Origin: a bacterium | Lineage (GTDB): Bacteria; Acidobacteriota; Polarisedimenticolia; Polarisedimenticolales; Polarisedimenticolaceae | Assembly: GCA_024226515.1 (NCBI GenBank) | Contig: JAAELQ010000239.1 | Coordinates: forward strand, 1 to 64,000 | Direction: 5' to 3' | Length of the DNA: 64,000 nt | Shown: one piece after another, positions 52,382 to 59,472 of the stretch | How the letters are laid out: the number at the start of each line of letters is the position of its first letter | Numbering within the stretch: the first letter of the stretch is position 1 | Translations under genes and position numbers: made by a program | Notes under the pieces: generated by a model | The model's database searches: none | Told to the model about the DNA's origin: nothing | The model's input: the letters and a program-made list of their open reading frames with translations, nothing else

Positions 52382-52763
52382 TTGCGTGGGGTTCGCTGAG
52401 GGCGAACGGGGCGATCTCGACGTCGAACGGCTCGCCGGTCCCGGTGACCAGCTGATACGTGCCGTGCATCGTTCCGAACGAGGTCGCCAGTGGACAGGCC
52501 GACGTATAGGAGAAGGACTCGCCGGGCCCGAGCGTCGGCTGCTGGCCGACGACACCGGGCCCGCGGACCTCTTCGACCTTGCCGTTCGAGTCGGTGATGA
52601 TCCAGTGCCGGCTGAGCAGCTGCACGGTCTCGGTCCCCTCGTTGGAGATGCGGATGTCATAGGAGAAAAACCAGGCGTCACGGGCGGGATCCGACCGTTC
52701 GGGGACGAAACGGGACGTCACCCGGACTCGGATCTCTCGCGTCACCTTCTCGGAGCCGTCCAC
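52374..52763 (-). CDS. apaG: ApaG domain protein
   Basis: A 129-residue ApaG protein, full length. It shows the single beta-sandwich pattern: VRVTSRFVPERSDPARDAWF, FSYDIRISNEGTETVQLLSR, HWIITDSNGKVEEVRGPGVV and MHGTYQLVTGTGEPFDVEIA. In enterobacteria apaG is next to the rRNA methylase and Ap4A hydrolase genes and is linked to divalent-metal tolerance; its molecular role is uncertain. Here it is alone. GTG start with GGAGGG 8 nt upstream; a TATATT -10 (52793-52798) lies in the gap shared with divergent malate dehydrogenase. Confidence 0.92.
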   Translation of the reverse strand: MDGSEKVTREIRVRVTSRFVPERSDPARDAWFFSYDIRISNEGTETVQLLSRHWIITDSNGKVEEVRGPGVVGQQPTLGPGESFSYTSACPLATSFGTMHGTYQLVTGTGEPFDVEIAPFALSEPHAIN

Positions 52764-52840
52764 TACCGAATCCCTCCACGAAAGATGCTAAGAATATAGC
52801 GTTCTCACCTGCAGACAAACCGACGAATGAGGATGAACCG

Positions 52841-53854
52841 ATGAGCTACATCACCGACGATAAACTGGCTATCTTCGGATCGGCCGGGGCGATCGGGTCC
52901 AACATGGTCCAGTCCGCGCTGAGCCTGGGCCTGACGCCCAACGTCTCAATGTTCGATCCCTTCGACAAGGGCAACGAGGGGGCGGCCGAGGAGATCTATC
53001 ACTGCGCCTTTCCCGGCGCGCGCGTGACGTGGACCTCCAGCGCGGCCGAGGCGCTCGAGGGGGCGTCGTACCTGATCTCCTCCGGTGGCGCGCCGCGCAA
53101 GGAGGGCATGACGCGCGAGGATCTGTTGAAGGGCAACGCCGAGATCGCCGCGCAGCTCGGGCGCGACATCAAGCAGCACGCGCCGGGCCTCAAATTCGGC
53201 GTCGTGATCTTCAACCCCGCCGACATCACCGGGCTGGTCGCGCTGGTCAACTCCGGCCTCGCCCCGTCGAAGATCTCGACGCTGGCCGCGCTCGACAGCA
53301 CGCGCCTGCAGACCGCGCTGGCGCAACACTTCAACGTCGCGCAGGACGAGGTCACCGACTGCCGCACGTACGGCGGGCACGGCGAGATGATGGCGGTCTT
53401 TGCCAGCACGGCCCGCGTACAGGGACGTCCGCTGTCCGAGTTGATCGGCACCGACGAGCTCTCTACCGACGCGTGGGAGGAGATCAAGGGGCGTGTGCGC
53501 CAGGGCGGAAAGCGCATCATCCAGCTGCGCGGCCGCAGCTCGTTCCAGAGCCCTTCGCACCAGTCGCTGATGATGATCAAGGCCGTGATGGACGGCAAGG
53601 GGTACGACTGGCCGTGTGGCGCGTTCGTGCACTCGCCGGGCGACGGCTTCGAGAACATCCTGATGGCGATGGAATCGAAGCTCACGCGCGAGGGGCTGGC
53701 CTGGGAGATGCCGCACGGAACCGACGACGAGCTGGCGGCGTTGCGTGCCTCCTACGAGCACGTGACGAAACTGCGTGACGAGACGATCGAGATGGGACTC
53801 TTGCCGCCGCTGTCCGACTGGGCGAACGTGAATCCGAATCTCTACGGTCGGTGA
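52841..53854 (+). CDS. mdh: Malate dehydrogenase-like NAD-dependent dehydrogenase
   Basis: A 337-residue LDH/MDH superfamily enzyme. NAD motif GSAGAIGSNMV (GxxGxxG); substrate arginine in GGAPRKEGMTREDLLKGNA; cofactor loop VVIFNPADITG, where NPAD replaces the common NPVD; catalytic His in CRTYGGHGEMMAVF. Malate dehydrogenase interconverts malate and oxaloacetate in the TCA cycle. The divergent sequence means that related 2-hydroxyacid substrates cannot be excluded. GAGGATGA lies before the ATG. It precedes pgk with a 1-bp overlap (TGATG). Confidence 0.82.
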   Translation: MSYITDDKLAIFGSAGAIGSNMVQSALSLGLTPNVSMFDPFDKGNEGAAEEIYHCAFPGARVTWTSSAAEALEGASYLISSGGAPRKEGMTREDLLKGNAEIAAQLGRDIKQHAPGLKFGVVIFNPADITGLVALVNSGLAPSKISTLAALDSTRLQTALAQHFNVAQDEVTDCRTYGGHGEMMAVFASTARVQGRPLSELIGTDELSTDAWEEIKGRVRQGGKRIIQLRGRSSFQSPSHQSLMMIKAVMDGKGYDWPCGAFVHSPGDGFENILMAMESKLTREGLAWEMPHGTDDELAALRASYEHVTKLRDETIEMGLLPPLSDWANVNPNLYGR

Positions 53855-55044
53855 TGGACAAGATCGACATTCGCGACCTGGACCTCGACGGCCGGAAGCT
53901 GCTGCTGCGCGTTGACTTCAACGTGCCGCTGCGCGATGGGGGCGTGGCCGACGACAAGCGCATCGTCGCCGCTCTGCCCACGCTGCGGCATGCGCTGGAG
54001 CGCGGGGCGGCCGTGATCCTGATGAGTCATCTGGGGCGACCGAAGGGGCAGGTCAAGCCCGAGTTCAGCCTGCGTCCGGTGCGCGAGCGGCTCGAACAGC
54101 TGCTCGAGCGCCCGGTCGGTTTCGCCGAGGACTGCGTCGGAGCTCCGGCCGAGTCCGCGGCGGCCGACCTGCGCCCGGGCGACGTGCTGTTGCTGGAGAA
54201 CCTACGCTTTCACCCGGGAGAGCAAAAGCCCGAGACGGAGCCGGACTTCGCCGAGCGCCTCGCGCGACTCGGCGATGCCTACGTCAACGACGCCTTCGGC
54301 ACGGCGCACCGCGCGCACGCGTCGATGGTCGCGGTCGCCGAGCGCTTCGAACGCCGCGCGTCGGGTCTTCTGCTGGCGCGCGAGCTGGACTACTTCGGCC
54401 GCGCGCTGTCCGCGCCCGAGCGGCCGTTTCTCGCGATCCTCGGCGGCGCCAAGGTCGGCGACAAGATCCCGGTCATGGGGCACCTGCTGGACAAGGTCGA
54501 CCGGCTGCTGGTCGGCGGAGCGATGGCCTACACGTTTCTGAAGGCGCTGGGCAACGACGTCGGCGCATCCCGCGTCGAGCAGGATCGTCTCGAGACCGCG
54601 CGCGAGATCCTCGAGCGCGCCGCGTCGCGCAACGTGGAGATCCTGTTGCCGAGCGACCATGTGTGCGGCGCGGAGTTCGACGAGGGCACCGAGCGGCGCG
54701 TCGTGGAGCAGACGGCGATCCCGGAGGGCTGGATGGGGCTCGACATAGGGCCGGGGACGGTGGCGCGGTTCTCCGAGGCCATCGGCGAGGCCGGTACCAT
54801 CGTCTGGAACGGGCCGATGGGCGTGTTCGAGTGGGCTCCGTTCTCCGAGGGGACGCTGGCCGTGGCGCGCGCCTGCGCCGCGAGCGGCGCGACGACGATC
54901 GTCGGCGGCGGGGACTCGGTCTCCGCGGCCAACAAGTCGGGCGTCGCCGACAAGTTCAGCCATATCTCGACCGGCGGCGGCGCCAGTCTCGAACTGCTGG
55001 AAGGCAAGCTGCTGCCCGGCGTTGCGGTTCTCACCGACCGCTAG
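53854..55044 (+). CDS. pgk: Phosphoglycerate kinase
   Basis: A 396-residue phosphoglycerate kinase, normal length. It transfers phosphate between 1,3-bisphosphoglycerate and ADP in glycolysis. Signatures: LLLRVDFNVPLRDGG, VILMSHLGRPKGQ, LLLENLRFHPGEQ, YVNDAFGTAHRAHAS, ILGGAKVGDKIPV and the nucleotide loop GGGDSVSAANKSG. The ATG shares one base with the mdh stop; a GTG 3 bp earlier is an alternative. tpiA follows after 19 bp, the common pgk-tpiA order; mdh in front is less usual. Confidence 0.97.
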   Translation: MDKIDIRDLDLDGRKLLLRVDFNVPLRDGGVADDKRIVAALPTLRHALERGAAVILMSHLGRPKGQVKPEFSLRPVRERLEQLLERPVGFAEDCVGAPAESAAADLRPGDVLLLENLRFHPGEQKPETEPDFAERLARLGDAYVNDAFGTAHRAHASMVAVAERFERRASGLLLARELDYFGRALSAPERPFLAILGGAKVGDKIPVMGHLLDKVDRLLVGGAMAYTFLKALGNDVGASRVEQDRLETAREILERAASRNVEILLPSDHVCGAEFDEGTERRVVEQTAIPEGWMGLDIGPGTVARFSEAIGEAGTIVWNGPMGVFEWAPFSEGTLAVARACAASGATTIVGGGDSVSAANKSGVADKFSHISTGGGASLELLEGKLLPGVAVLTDR

Positions 55045-55063
55045 GTCGCGAGGAGTATGAGCC

Positions 55064-55816
55064 ATGCGTAAACCGATCGTTGCCGGTAACTGGAAGATGC
55101 ACAACACGGTCGGCGAGTCGATCGAGCTGGCTGCCGAGGTCAAGCGACACGTGGCCGAGATCGACGCGGTCGAGATCGTGCTTTGCCCGCCGTTCACGGC
55201 GCTCAAGTCGGTCGGCGACCTCGTGCGCTACGGCAACATCGGCCTCGGCGCGCAGACGGTTCATCCCGAGCCGCAGGGCGCGTTCACGGGCGAAATCTCG
55301 ACGGCGATGCTCTCCGACCTGGACTGCGCGTACGTCGTGGTGGGCCACAGCGAGCGGCGTACGCTGTTCGGCGAGACCGACGCCGGCGTGCGGCGCAAGG
55401 TCGAGGCGGTGCTGGACGCCGGCATGCGGCCGATCGTCTGCGTGGGCGAGACGCTGGAGCAGCGCGACGCCGGGCAGGCCGACGACGTCGTGCGCGAGCA
55501 GGTCCGTGCAGCGCTGACCGAGCTGAATCGCGAGTTGCGAGACACGGTCGTGGCCTACGAGCCGGTATGGGCCATCGGGACCGGGCGCACCGCGTCACCC
55601 GAGACGGCGCAGGCGGCCCACGCGCTGATCCGTGCAACGATCGCCGAGCTGGCGACCGCGGCCGTGGCCGACGAGGTGAGAATCCAGTACGGGGGCAGCG
55701 TCAAACCGGACAACGCCGTGGAACTGTTCGGCTGTCCCGATATCGACGGCGGTCTGATCGGAGGCGCGGCGCTCGATGCGGGCGCGTTCGTCAAGATCGT
55801 CCGCGCCATGCTCTGA
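55064..55816 (+). CDS. tpiA: Triosephosphate isomerase
   Basis: A 250-residue triosephosphate isomerase. It interconverts dihydroxyacetone phosphate and glyceraldehyde-3-phosphate. Active-site residues are visible: Asn and Lys in VAGNWKMHNT, His in YVVVGHSERRTLFGE, Glu in AYEPVWAIGTGRTA, and the phosphate loop YGGSVKPDN. GAGGAG lies upstream of the ATG. It follows pgk and precedes a lipoprotein gene by 18 bp. Confidence 0.97.
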   Translation: MRKPIVAGNWKMHNTVGESIELAAEVKRHVAEIDAVEIVLCPPFTALKSVGDLVRYGNIGLGAQTVHPEPQGAFTGEISTAMLSDLDCAYVVVGHSERRTLFGETDAGVRRKVEAVLDAGMRPIVCVGETLEQRDAGQADDVVREQVRAALTELNRELRDTVVAYEPVWAIGTGRTASPETAQAAHALIRATIAELATAAVADEVRIQYGGSVKPDNAVELFGCPDIDGGLIGGAALDAGAFVKIVRAML

Positions 55817-55834
55817 TTTCCGGAGGACTCCGCA

Positions 55835-56623
55835 ATGCCGATCCGCCTCGTCACGCTCTCGATCCTGCTCGTCGCCGCGCTCGGCTGTGGCGTGTCGACC
55901 ACGCAACAGGCCGCGACGCCGGAGGATCCGGCGACCCGCGTTCAGGTCAGCGCCGAGTCCGACGAGCGGGCGATCGAGATCGCGCAGAGCACCGTCGAGC
56001 GCATGGGCGGCTGGGAGGCCCTCGACTCGACGCGCTTCGTCCGCTGGCATTTCTTCGGCCGCCGCTGGCACCACTGGGACCGGCACTCGGGCGACCTGCG
56101 CATCGAGTCCGAAGACGGACTGTGGCTGATGAACGTCCACACCAAGGAAGGCCGCTACTGGGAGAAGGACGCGTCGGTCGAGGATCCCGCGAAGCTCGCC
56201 GAGGCGCTCGATCGCGGCCACCAGATCTGGGTCAACGATTCGTACTGGATGTTCATGCCGTACAAGATGCTCGACCCGGGCGTCACGTTGAAGTACTCCG
56301 GCGAGCGAACGCTCGAGGATGGGCGCGCCGCCGACGTGCTCGACCTGACCTTCGCCGGCGACGCCGGGTACACGCCGCAGAACCGCTACGAGGTCTTCGT
56401 CGCCCGCGACACCGGCCTGGTCGAGGCCTGGGCCTTCTTCGCCGAGGCGCAGGAGACGGAGCCGCGCTTCACGATGCCGTGGGCCGCCTGGGAGGAGTTC
56501 GGCGAGATCAAGCTGGCGACCAGCCACGGGCGGGACGCCGACTGGGGGATCCGCGTCTACGACGACCTGCCCCGGTCGGTCTTCGACAGCCCCGAGCCCC
56601 CGCAGATCGAGACGACTCGGTAG
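55835..56623 (+). CDS. Lipoprotein of unknown function
   Basis: A 262-residue predicted lipoprotein (lipobox LVAALGCGVS, Cys near residue 18). A beta-rich body has many aromatic residues: VRWHFFGRRWHHWDRHSGDL, DGLWLMNVHTKEGRYWEKD, YWMFMPYKMLDPGV. This pattern resembles LolA/LppX-like barrels that carry lipids and a set of Bacteroidetes hypothetical lipoproteins; I cannot name the family with confidence. It follows tpiA by 18 bp with GGAGGA before the ATG. A strong hairpin lies directly after the stop, so it probably ends the mdh-pgk-tpiA transcript. Confidence 0.65.
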   Translation: MPIRLVTLSILLVAALGCGVSTTQQAATPEDPATRVQVSAESDERAIEIAQSTVERMGGWEALDSTRFVRWHFFGRRWHHWDRHSGDLRIESEDGLWLMNVHTKEGRYWEKDASVEDPAKLAEALDRGHQIWVNDSYWMFMPYKMLDPGVTLKYSGERTLEDGRAADVLDLTFAGDAGYTPQNRYEVFVARDTGLVEAWAFFAEAQETEPRFTMPWAAWEEFGEIKLATSHGRDADWGIRVYDDLPRSVFDSPEPPQIETTR

Positions 56624-56627
56624 GACA

Positions 56628-56651
56628 CCCCGTCCCCGTCCGAGGACGGGG
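56628..56651 (+). terminator. Hairpin after the mdh-pgk-tpiA-lipoprotein run
   Basis: CCCCGTCC (56628-56635) and GGACGGGG (56644-56651) form a perfect 8-bp GC stem with an eight-base loop, 4 bp after the stop codon. No T-tract follows, so termination could be weak or Rho-assisted. Confidence 0.5.
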
Positions 56652-56771
56652 CGATCGCCTCCGAATCCCCGGAATCGCGCGTTTCCCCGCGCGGCGTCCC
56701 CGCCGCGACCTGGCACCCGCCTTGCTGTTTCTACAGGACGGGACGTGAGGTCCGATTCGCTGGAGGCGATC

Positions 56772-58880
56772 ATGCGGAACAACCGAGCCGACACCACCCT
56801 ACTCTCGATTCTCGCGGGCGCCGTTCTCCTGCTGTCCGCACCGGCGGCGGGCGACGCCGAGCCCGACGCGCGCCGCGCCTACGCGAAGCGGCAGGACCGC
56901 GCGCGCACCGCGCGCCGTGCGCCGCAATCGCCGGCCATGCCCGACGGCCTGCGTATCGAGGCCTCCGGACCCGACGTCGAGTATTCCGAGAAGCACGGCA
57001 AGCGCCCCGCCGCCTCGCGCACCGCGCGCCGTCCGGCCTCGCGCCTCGAGCGGCGGGCCGAGCTGGCCGCCGAATGGTCCGCGCGTCGGCTCGCGGAAAC
57101 GACCGGACGACGCGAGTACTACCGCGTCGGTTTCTGGTACGGGCTGCAGTCGGCGATCGACGAGACCTCGCTCGGGGATCGTGACTTCGCAGCAGGCCGG
57201 CGCTCCGGATTCCGCTCTCTCGTGGCGCGCGACGAGGGCGTCGACCTCGGCCGTAGCGCCGCGCGCGAACGCGCGAACTCAGCGGCCGTGGCCCGGGTCG
57301 AGCGCCAGTTCCGCGACCTCTCGACCGAGCCGCGCTTCGAGCCGCGGGCCGCCGCCGCCTCGTTCGAGCCGCGAGTACGCCTCGTCGAGCCCCGGCTGCA
57401 CGACGTGTTCGCCGACTATCCGGTCGCGTCTTTCGTCCAGCTCGACAGCTCGGCCGACCTGTTCTTCTCCGGCTGGGACTACGACGCGTGGCGCCTCTAT
57501 CGCTGCGACCGCTTCGGACGGTTCTACGACGACGACTGGATGCGCGCCTCCGCGGGGTTCGACTTCTGGAAGTCCAGTCGCCGCCGCGCGGAGTACTGGT
57601 TCGCGCTGAATCGGCCGGAGGCCCGCCAGCGGTTCCGCGCGGCGTTCGAGCACGCGTTCGCCCACGAGCTGGCGCGGCGCGTGTCACGGCTGGGGGCGTC
57701 GTACGACCTCGGTTTCGACGAGGGCTGGTTCTACGGAGCGTTCGTGCGTGAGGAGTTCGAGTACCGCCGCGGATTCGAGCGCGGATATCGAGATACCGTC
57801 GCCCGATCGGCCGAACGGGCGTTCCGCGACGCGTATCCCGCCGTCTACGAACGCGCATACGGCGCTGAGTTTCGCGACTGGTCCGAGAGCGTGCGTCCCG
57901 AGATCGTATCGATGCGCCTGTACGACGGCGACGACGACGGCGTGTTCGAGCCCGGCGAGGACGTGCGGATCGACTACCGTCTCGTCAACTACGGCGGCGC
58001 CGGCGCCGAGCTTCCGGTGCGCGTCGACGGCAGGGTGCTCGAGCGCGGAGCGGCCTCGACCGTCCGGCTGCCCGCGCGACGACGGATCGACTCTCCCGAG
58101 CCGCTGACGGTGCGGATCCGCCCCGGAACCCCGGCGAAGACCCGCACCCGGATCGAGTTGGACATCGCCGGCGCCGGTTACGAGGCGCCGCTGACCGTGA
58201 CCTGGCCGTTGCGCTTCAACGGGCGTCGCATCGACGCGCGCCGCGACGACCTCGCCGGAGAGGTGGCGCTGGACGTCTTCGTGGGCAATCTGAGCCGGCG
58301 TCCCGTCGACGCCACGGTCGAGTTGATCGATCGCGCGAGCGGGGCACAGCTCGACATGCAGCGGATCGGCTCCGTGGGGGCGGGAGACGACGTCTCGCGC
58401 GTCTTCCTCGCGGTCGGCCTCGATCCGCTGGCGCTGATCGCCGGTCGCGTCGCGTTGGACCTGACCGTACGCGCCGACGGGATCGTGCAGGATACGCACT
58501 CGGTCGAGCTCGGCGGGACGGCGCGCGACCTGGCCAACGACGACCTGCTGCGGTTCATGCTGCGGCAGGCGCGCGACCCGCGCGAGCCGCGCCGTCGCAT
58601 CGACGCCGCGCGCGACCTGATGCTGCAGCGAATCCGGACGGACTGGCGCGCCGCCGTGCGCTCGAGGGGCAACCCGTACAAGTCCGATCTGCGGCGCGGC
58701 ACGGCCGGGACCGCGCTCGGACGGCTGGTGCGGGCGTACACGACCGAGCGCTCCGCGATCGAACGTCCGGACGTGTTCTCCGGCCTCGAGGGAGAGATCG
58801 TCGCGCTGTCGCGTACGCTTCCCGGAGCGCACCCGTTTCTGCGGAAGTCGATGCGCCGGCTGGCGGCTCCGTTGCCCTAG
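56772..58880 (+). CDS. Large exported protein of unknown function
   Basis: A 702-residue protein with a signal peptide (LLSILAGAVLLLSAPAAG). The first about 100 mature residues are Arg/Ala-rich and basic. A central region (about 115-375) is rich in Arg, Phe and Tyr with repeated DLGFDEGWFYGAFVREEFEY-type units. Residues about 378-560 contain two beta-sandwich stretches like CARDB/NEW3 domains (YDGDDDGVFEPGEDVRIDYR). The end is helical and basic. I do not recognise the whole. GGAGG 7 nt before ATG 56772 sets the start. It lies back-to-back with the sortase gene; a partnership with the sortase system is possible but unproven. Confidence 0.6.
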   Translation: MRNNRADTTLLSILAGAVLLLSAPAAGDAEPDARRAYAKRQDRARTARRAPQSPAMPDGLRIEASGPDVEYSEKHGKRPAASRTARRPASRLERRAELAAEWSARRLAETTGRREYYRVGFWYGLQSAIDETSLGDRDFAAGRRSGFRSLVARDEGVDLGRSAARERANSAAVARVERQFRDLSTEPRFEPRAAAASFEPRVRLVEPRLHDVFADYPVASFVQLDSSADLFFSGWDYDAWRLYRCDRFGRFYDDDWMRASAGFDFWKSSRRRAEYWFALNRPEARQRFRAAFEHAFAHELARRVSRLGASYDLGFDEGWFYGAFVREEFEYRRGFERGYRDTVARSAERAFRDAYPAVYERAYGAEFRDWSESVRPEIVSMRLYDGDDDGVFEPGEDVRIDYRLVNYGGAGAELPVRVDGRVLERGAASTVRLPARRRIDSPEPLTVRIRPGTPAKTRTRIELDIAGAGYEAPLTVTWPLRFNGRRIDARRDDLAGEVALDVFVGNLSRRPVDATVELIDRASGAQLDMQRIGSVGAGDDVSRVFLAVGLDPLALIAGRVALDLTVRADGIVQDTHSVELGGTARDLANDDLLRFMLRQARDPREPRRRIDAARDLMLQRIRTDWRAAVRSRGNPYKSDLRRGTAGTALGRLVRAYTTERSAIERPDVFSGLEGEIVALSRTLPGAHPFLRKSMRRLAAPLP

Positions 58881-59472
58881 GAGCCTGTCCGCGCGATACC
58901 GGTGATGACTCGGACAGGCTCCTGGCCTGCACGACGTAGCGCAGCGGGCCCGGCGTCCAGGCGTCGAACGGCCAGCACGTGACGAGGGTCAGGGTCGTGG
59001 CGTCCGACGGCGCCACGACCTGCGTGTCGCGGGCCGAGCGGATGGAGAGGTCCACGACGCGGTACTCGCGAACGCGCTCCATGGTGCTGAGCCGGATCGC
59101 GTCCCCGACGACGACGTGCTCGAGAAAGGCGAACCAAGTGTCGCGGTGTCCCGCGATCACGCTGTTACCGGCGGCGTTGGGCGCCGCCGTCCCGTCCAGA
59201 TGCCCGGGGCCGAAGGCCAGAGACGTGCCGCTCGCCCCGGACAGCACCGTACGTCGCACACCGAGCCGGGGCAGGTCGAGTCGCGCGATCGGGTGCGTGT
59301 CCGCCCAACTCCACGGACGATGCACCGCCCCGTCCCGCAGCCTCGCCTCGAACGCACGCTCGATCAGCTTCTCGGCCGCGACGGCCTTCAGCGCCAACCA
59401 ACCCTGCTCTCCGAGCAGGCCGGCGCCACACGCCAGCAACGAGAGGGCCAGCGCAACCCGCGCGCGACTCAC
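58555..59472 (-). CDS. Class GN-type sortase (stop apparently lost)
   Basis: A cysteine transpeptidase of the marine/class GN type: one N-terminal membrane anchor (VALALSLLACGAGLLG), then the sortase barrel with His109 in NSVIAGHRDTWF, Cys166 in TLTLVTCWPFDAW and Arg178 in GPLRYVV. It would cut the sorting signal of the VIT/VWA protein encoded just upstream and attach it to the envelope. GTG 59472 overlaps that gene's stop (GTGA). The natural end is near residue 183 (base 58924). As sequenced, the frame runs on for about 122 codons antisense to the neighbouring gene; one extra base in the repeat (CCTAGGCC instead of CCTGGCC) would restore a stop. Deletion or sequencing error are both possible. 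Confidence 0.85.
   Translation of the reverse strand: MSRARVALALSLLACGAGLLGEQGWLALKAVAAEKLIERAFEARLRDGAVHRPWSWADTHPIARLDLPRLGVRRTVLSGASGTSLAFGPGHLDGTAAPNAAGNSVIAGHRDTWFAFLEHVVVGDAIRLSTMERVREYRVVDLSIRSARDTQVVAPSDATTLTLVTCWPFDAWTPGPLRYVVQARSLSESSPVSRGQAPRATEPPAGASTSAETGALREAYATARRSLPRGRRTRPDVRSRSARSCTPAPAVRARSRPCRAADRTCTGCPSSARRRASPSGFAAASGRARRRCDGAARAGRAPAAA
58876..58925. repeat. Stop-codon-carrying repeat as inverted pair (copy 3)
   Basis: AGGAGCCTGTCCG (58879-58891) and CGGACAGGCTCCT (58911-58923) are perfect 13-bp inverted arms with a 19-base loop. The left arm supplies the TAG stop (58878-58880) of the plus-strand gene. The right arm reads CTCCTGG instead of CTCCTAG, and the minus-strand sortase frame passes through it. 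It probably acts as a terminator for convergent transcripts. Confidence 0.7.

Noticed and set aside
58555-58923. Functional C-terminal domain on the sortase
   Set aside because: The sequence is the antisense reading of the neighbouring gene, low in complexity (Arg/Ala/Ser-rich), with no fold signal. A lost stop is simpler.
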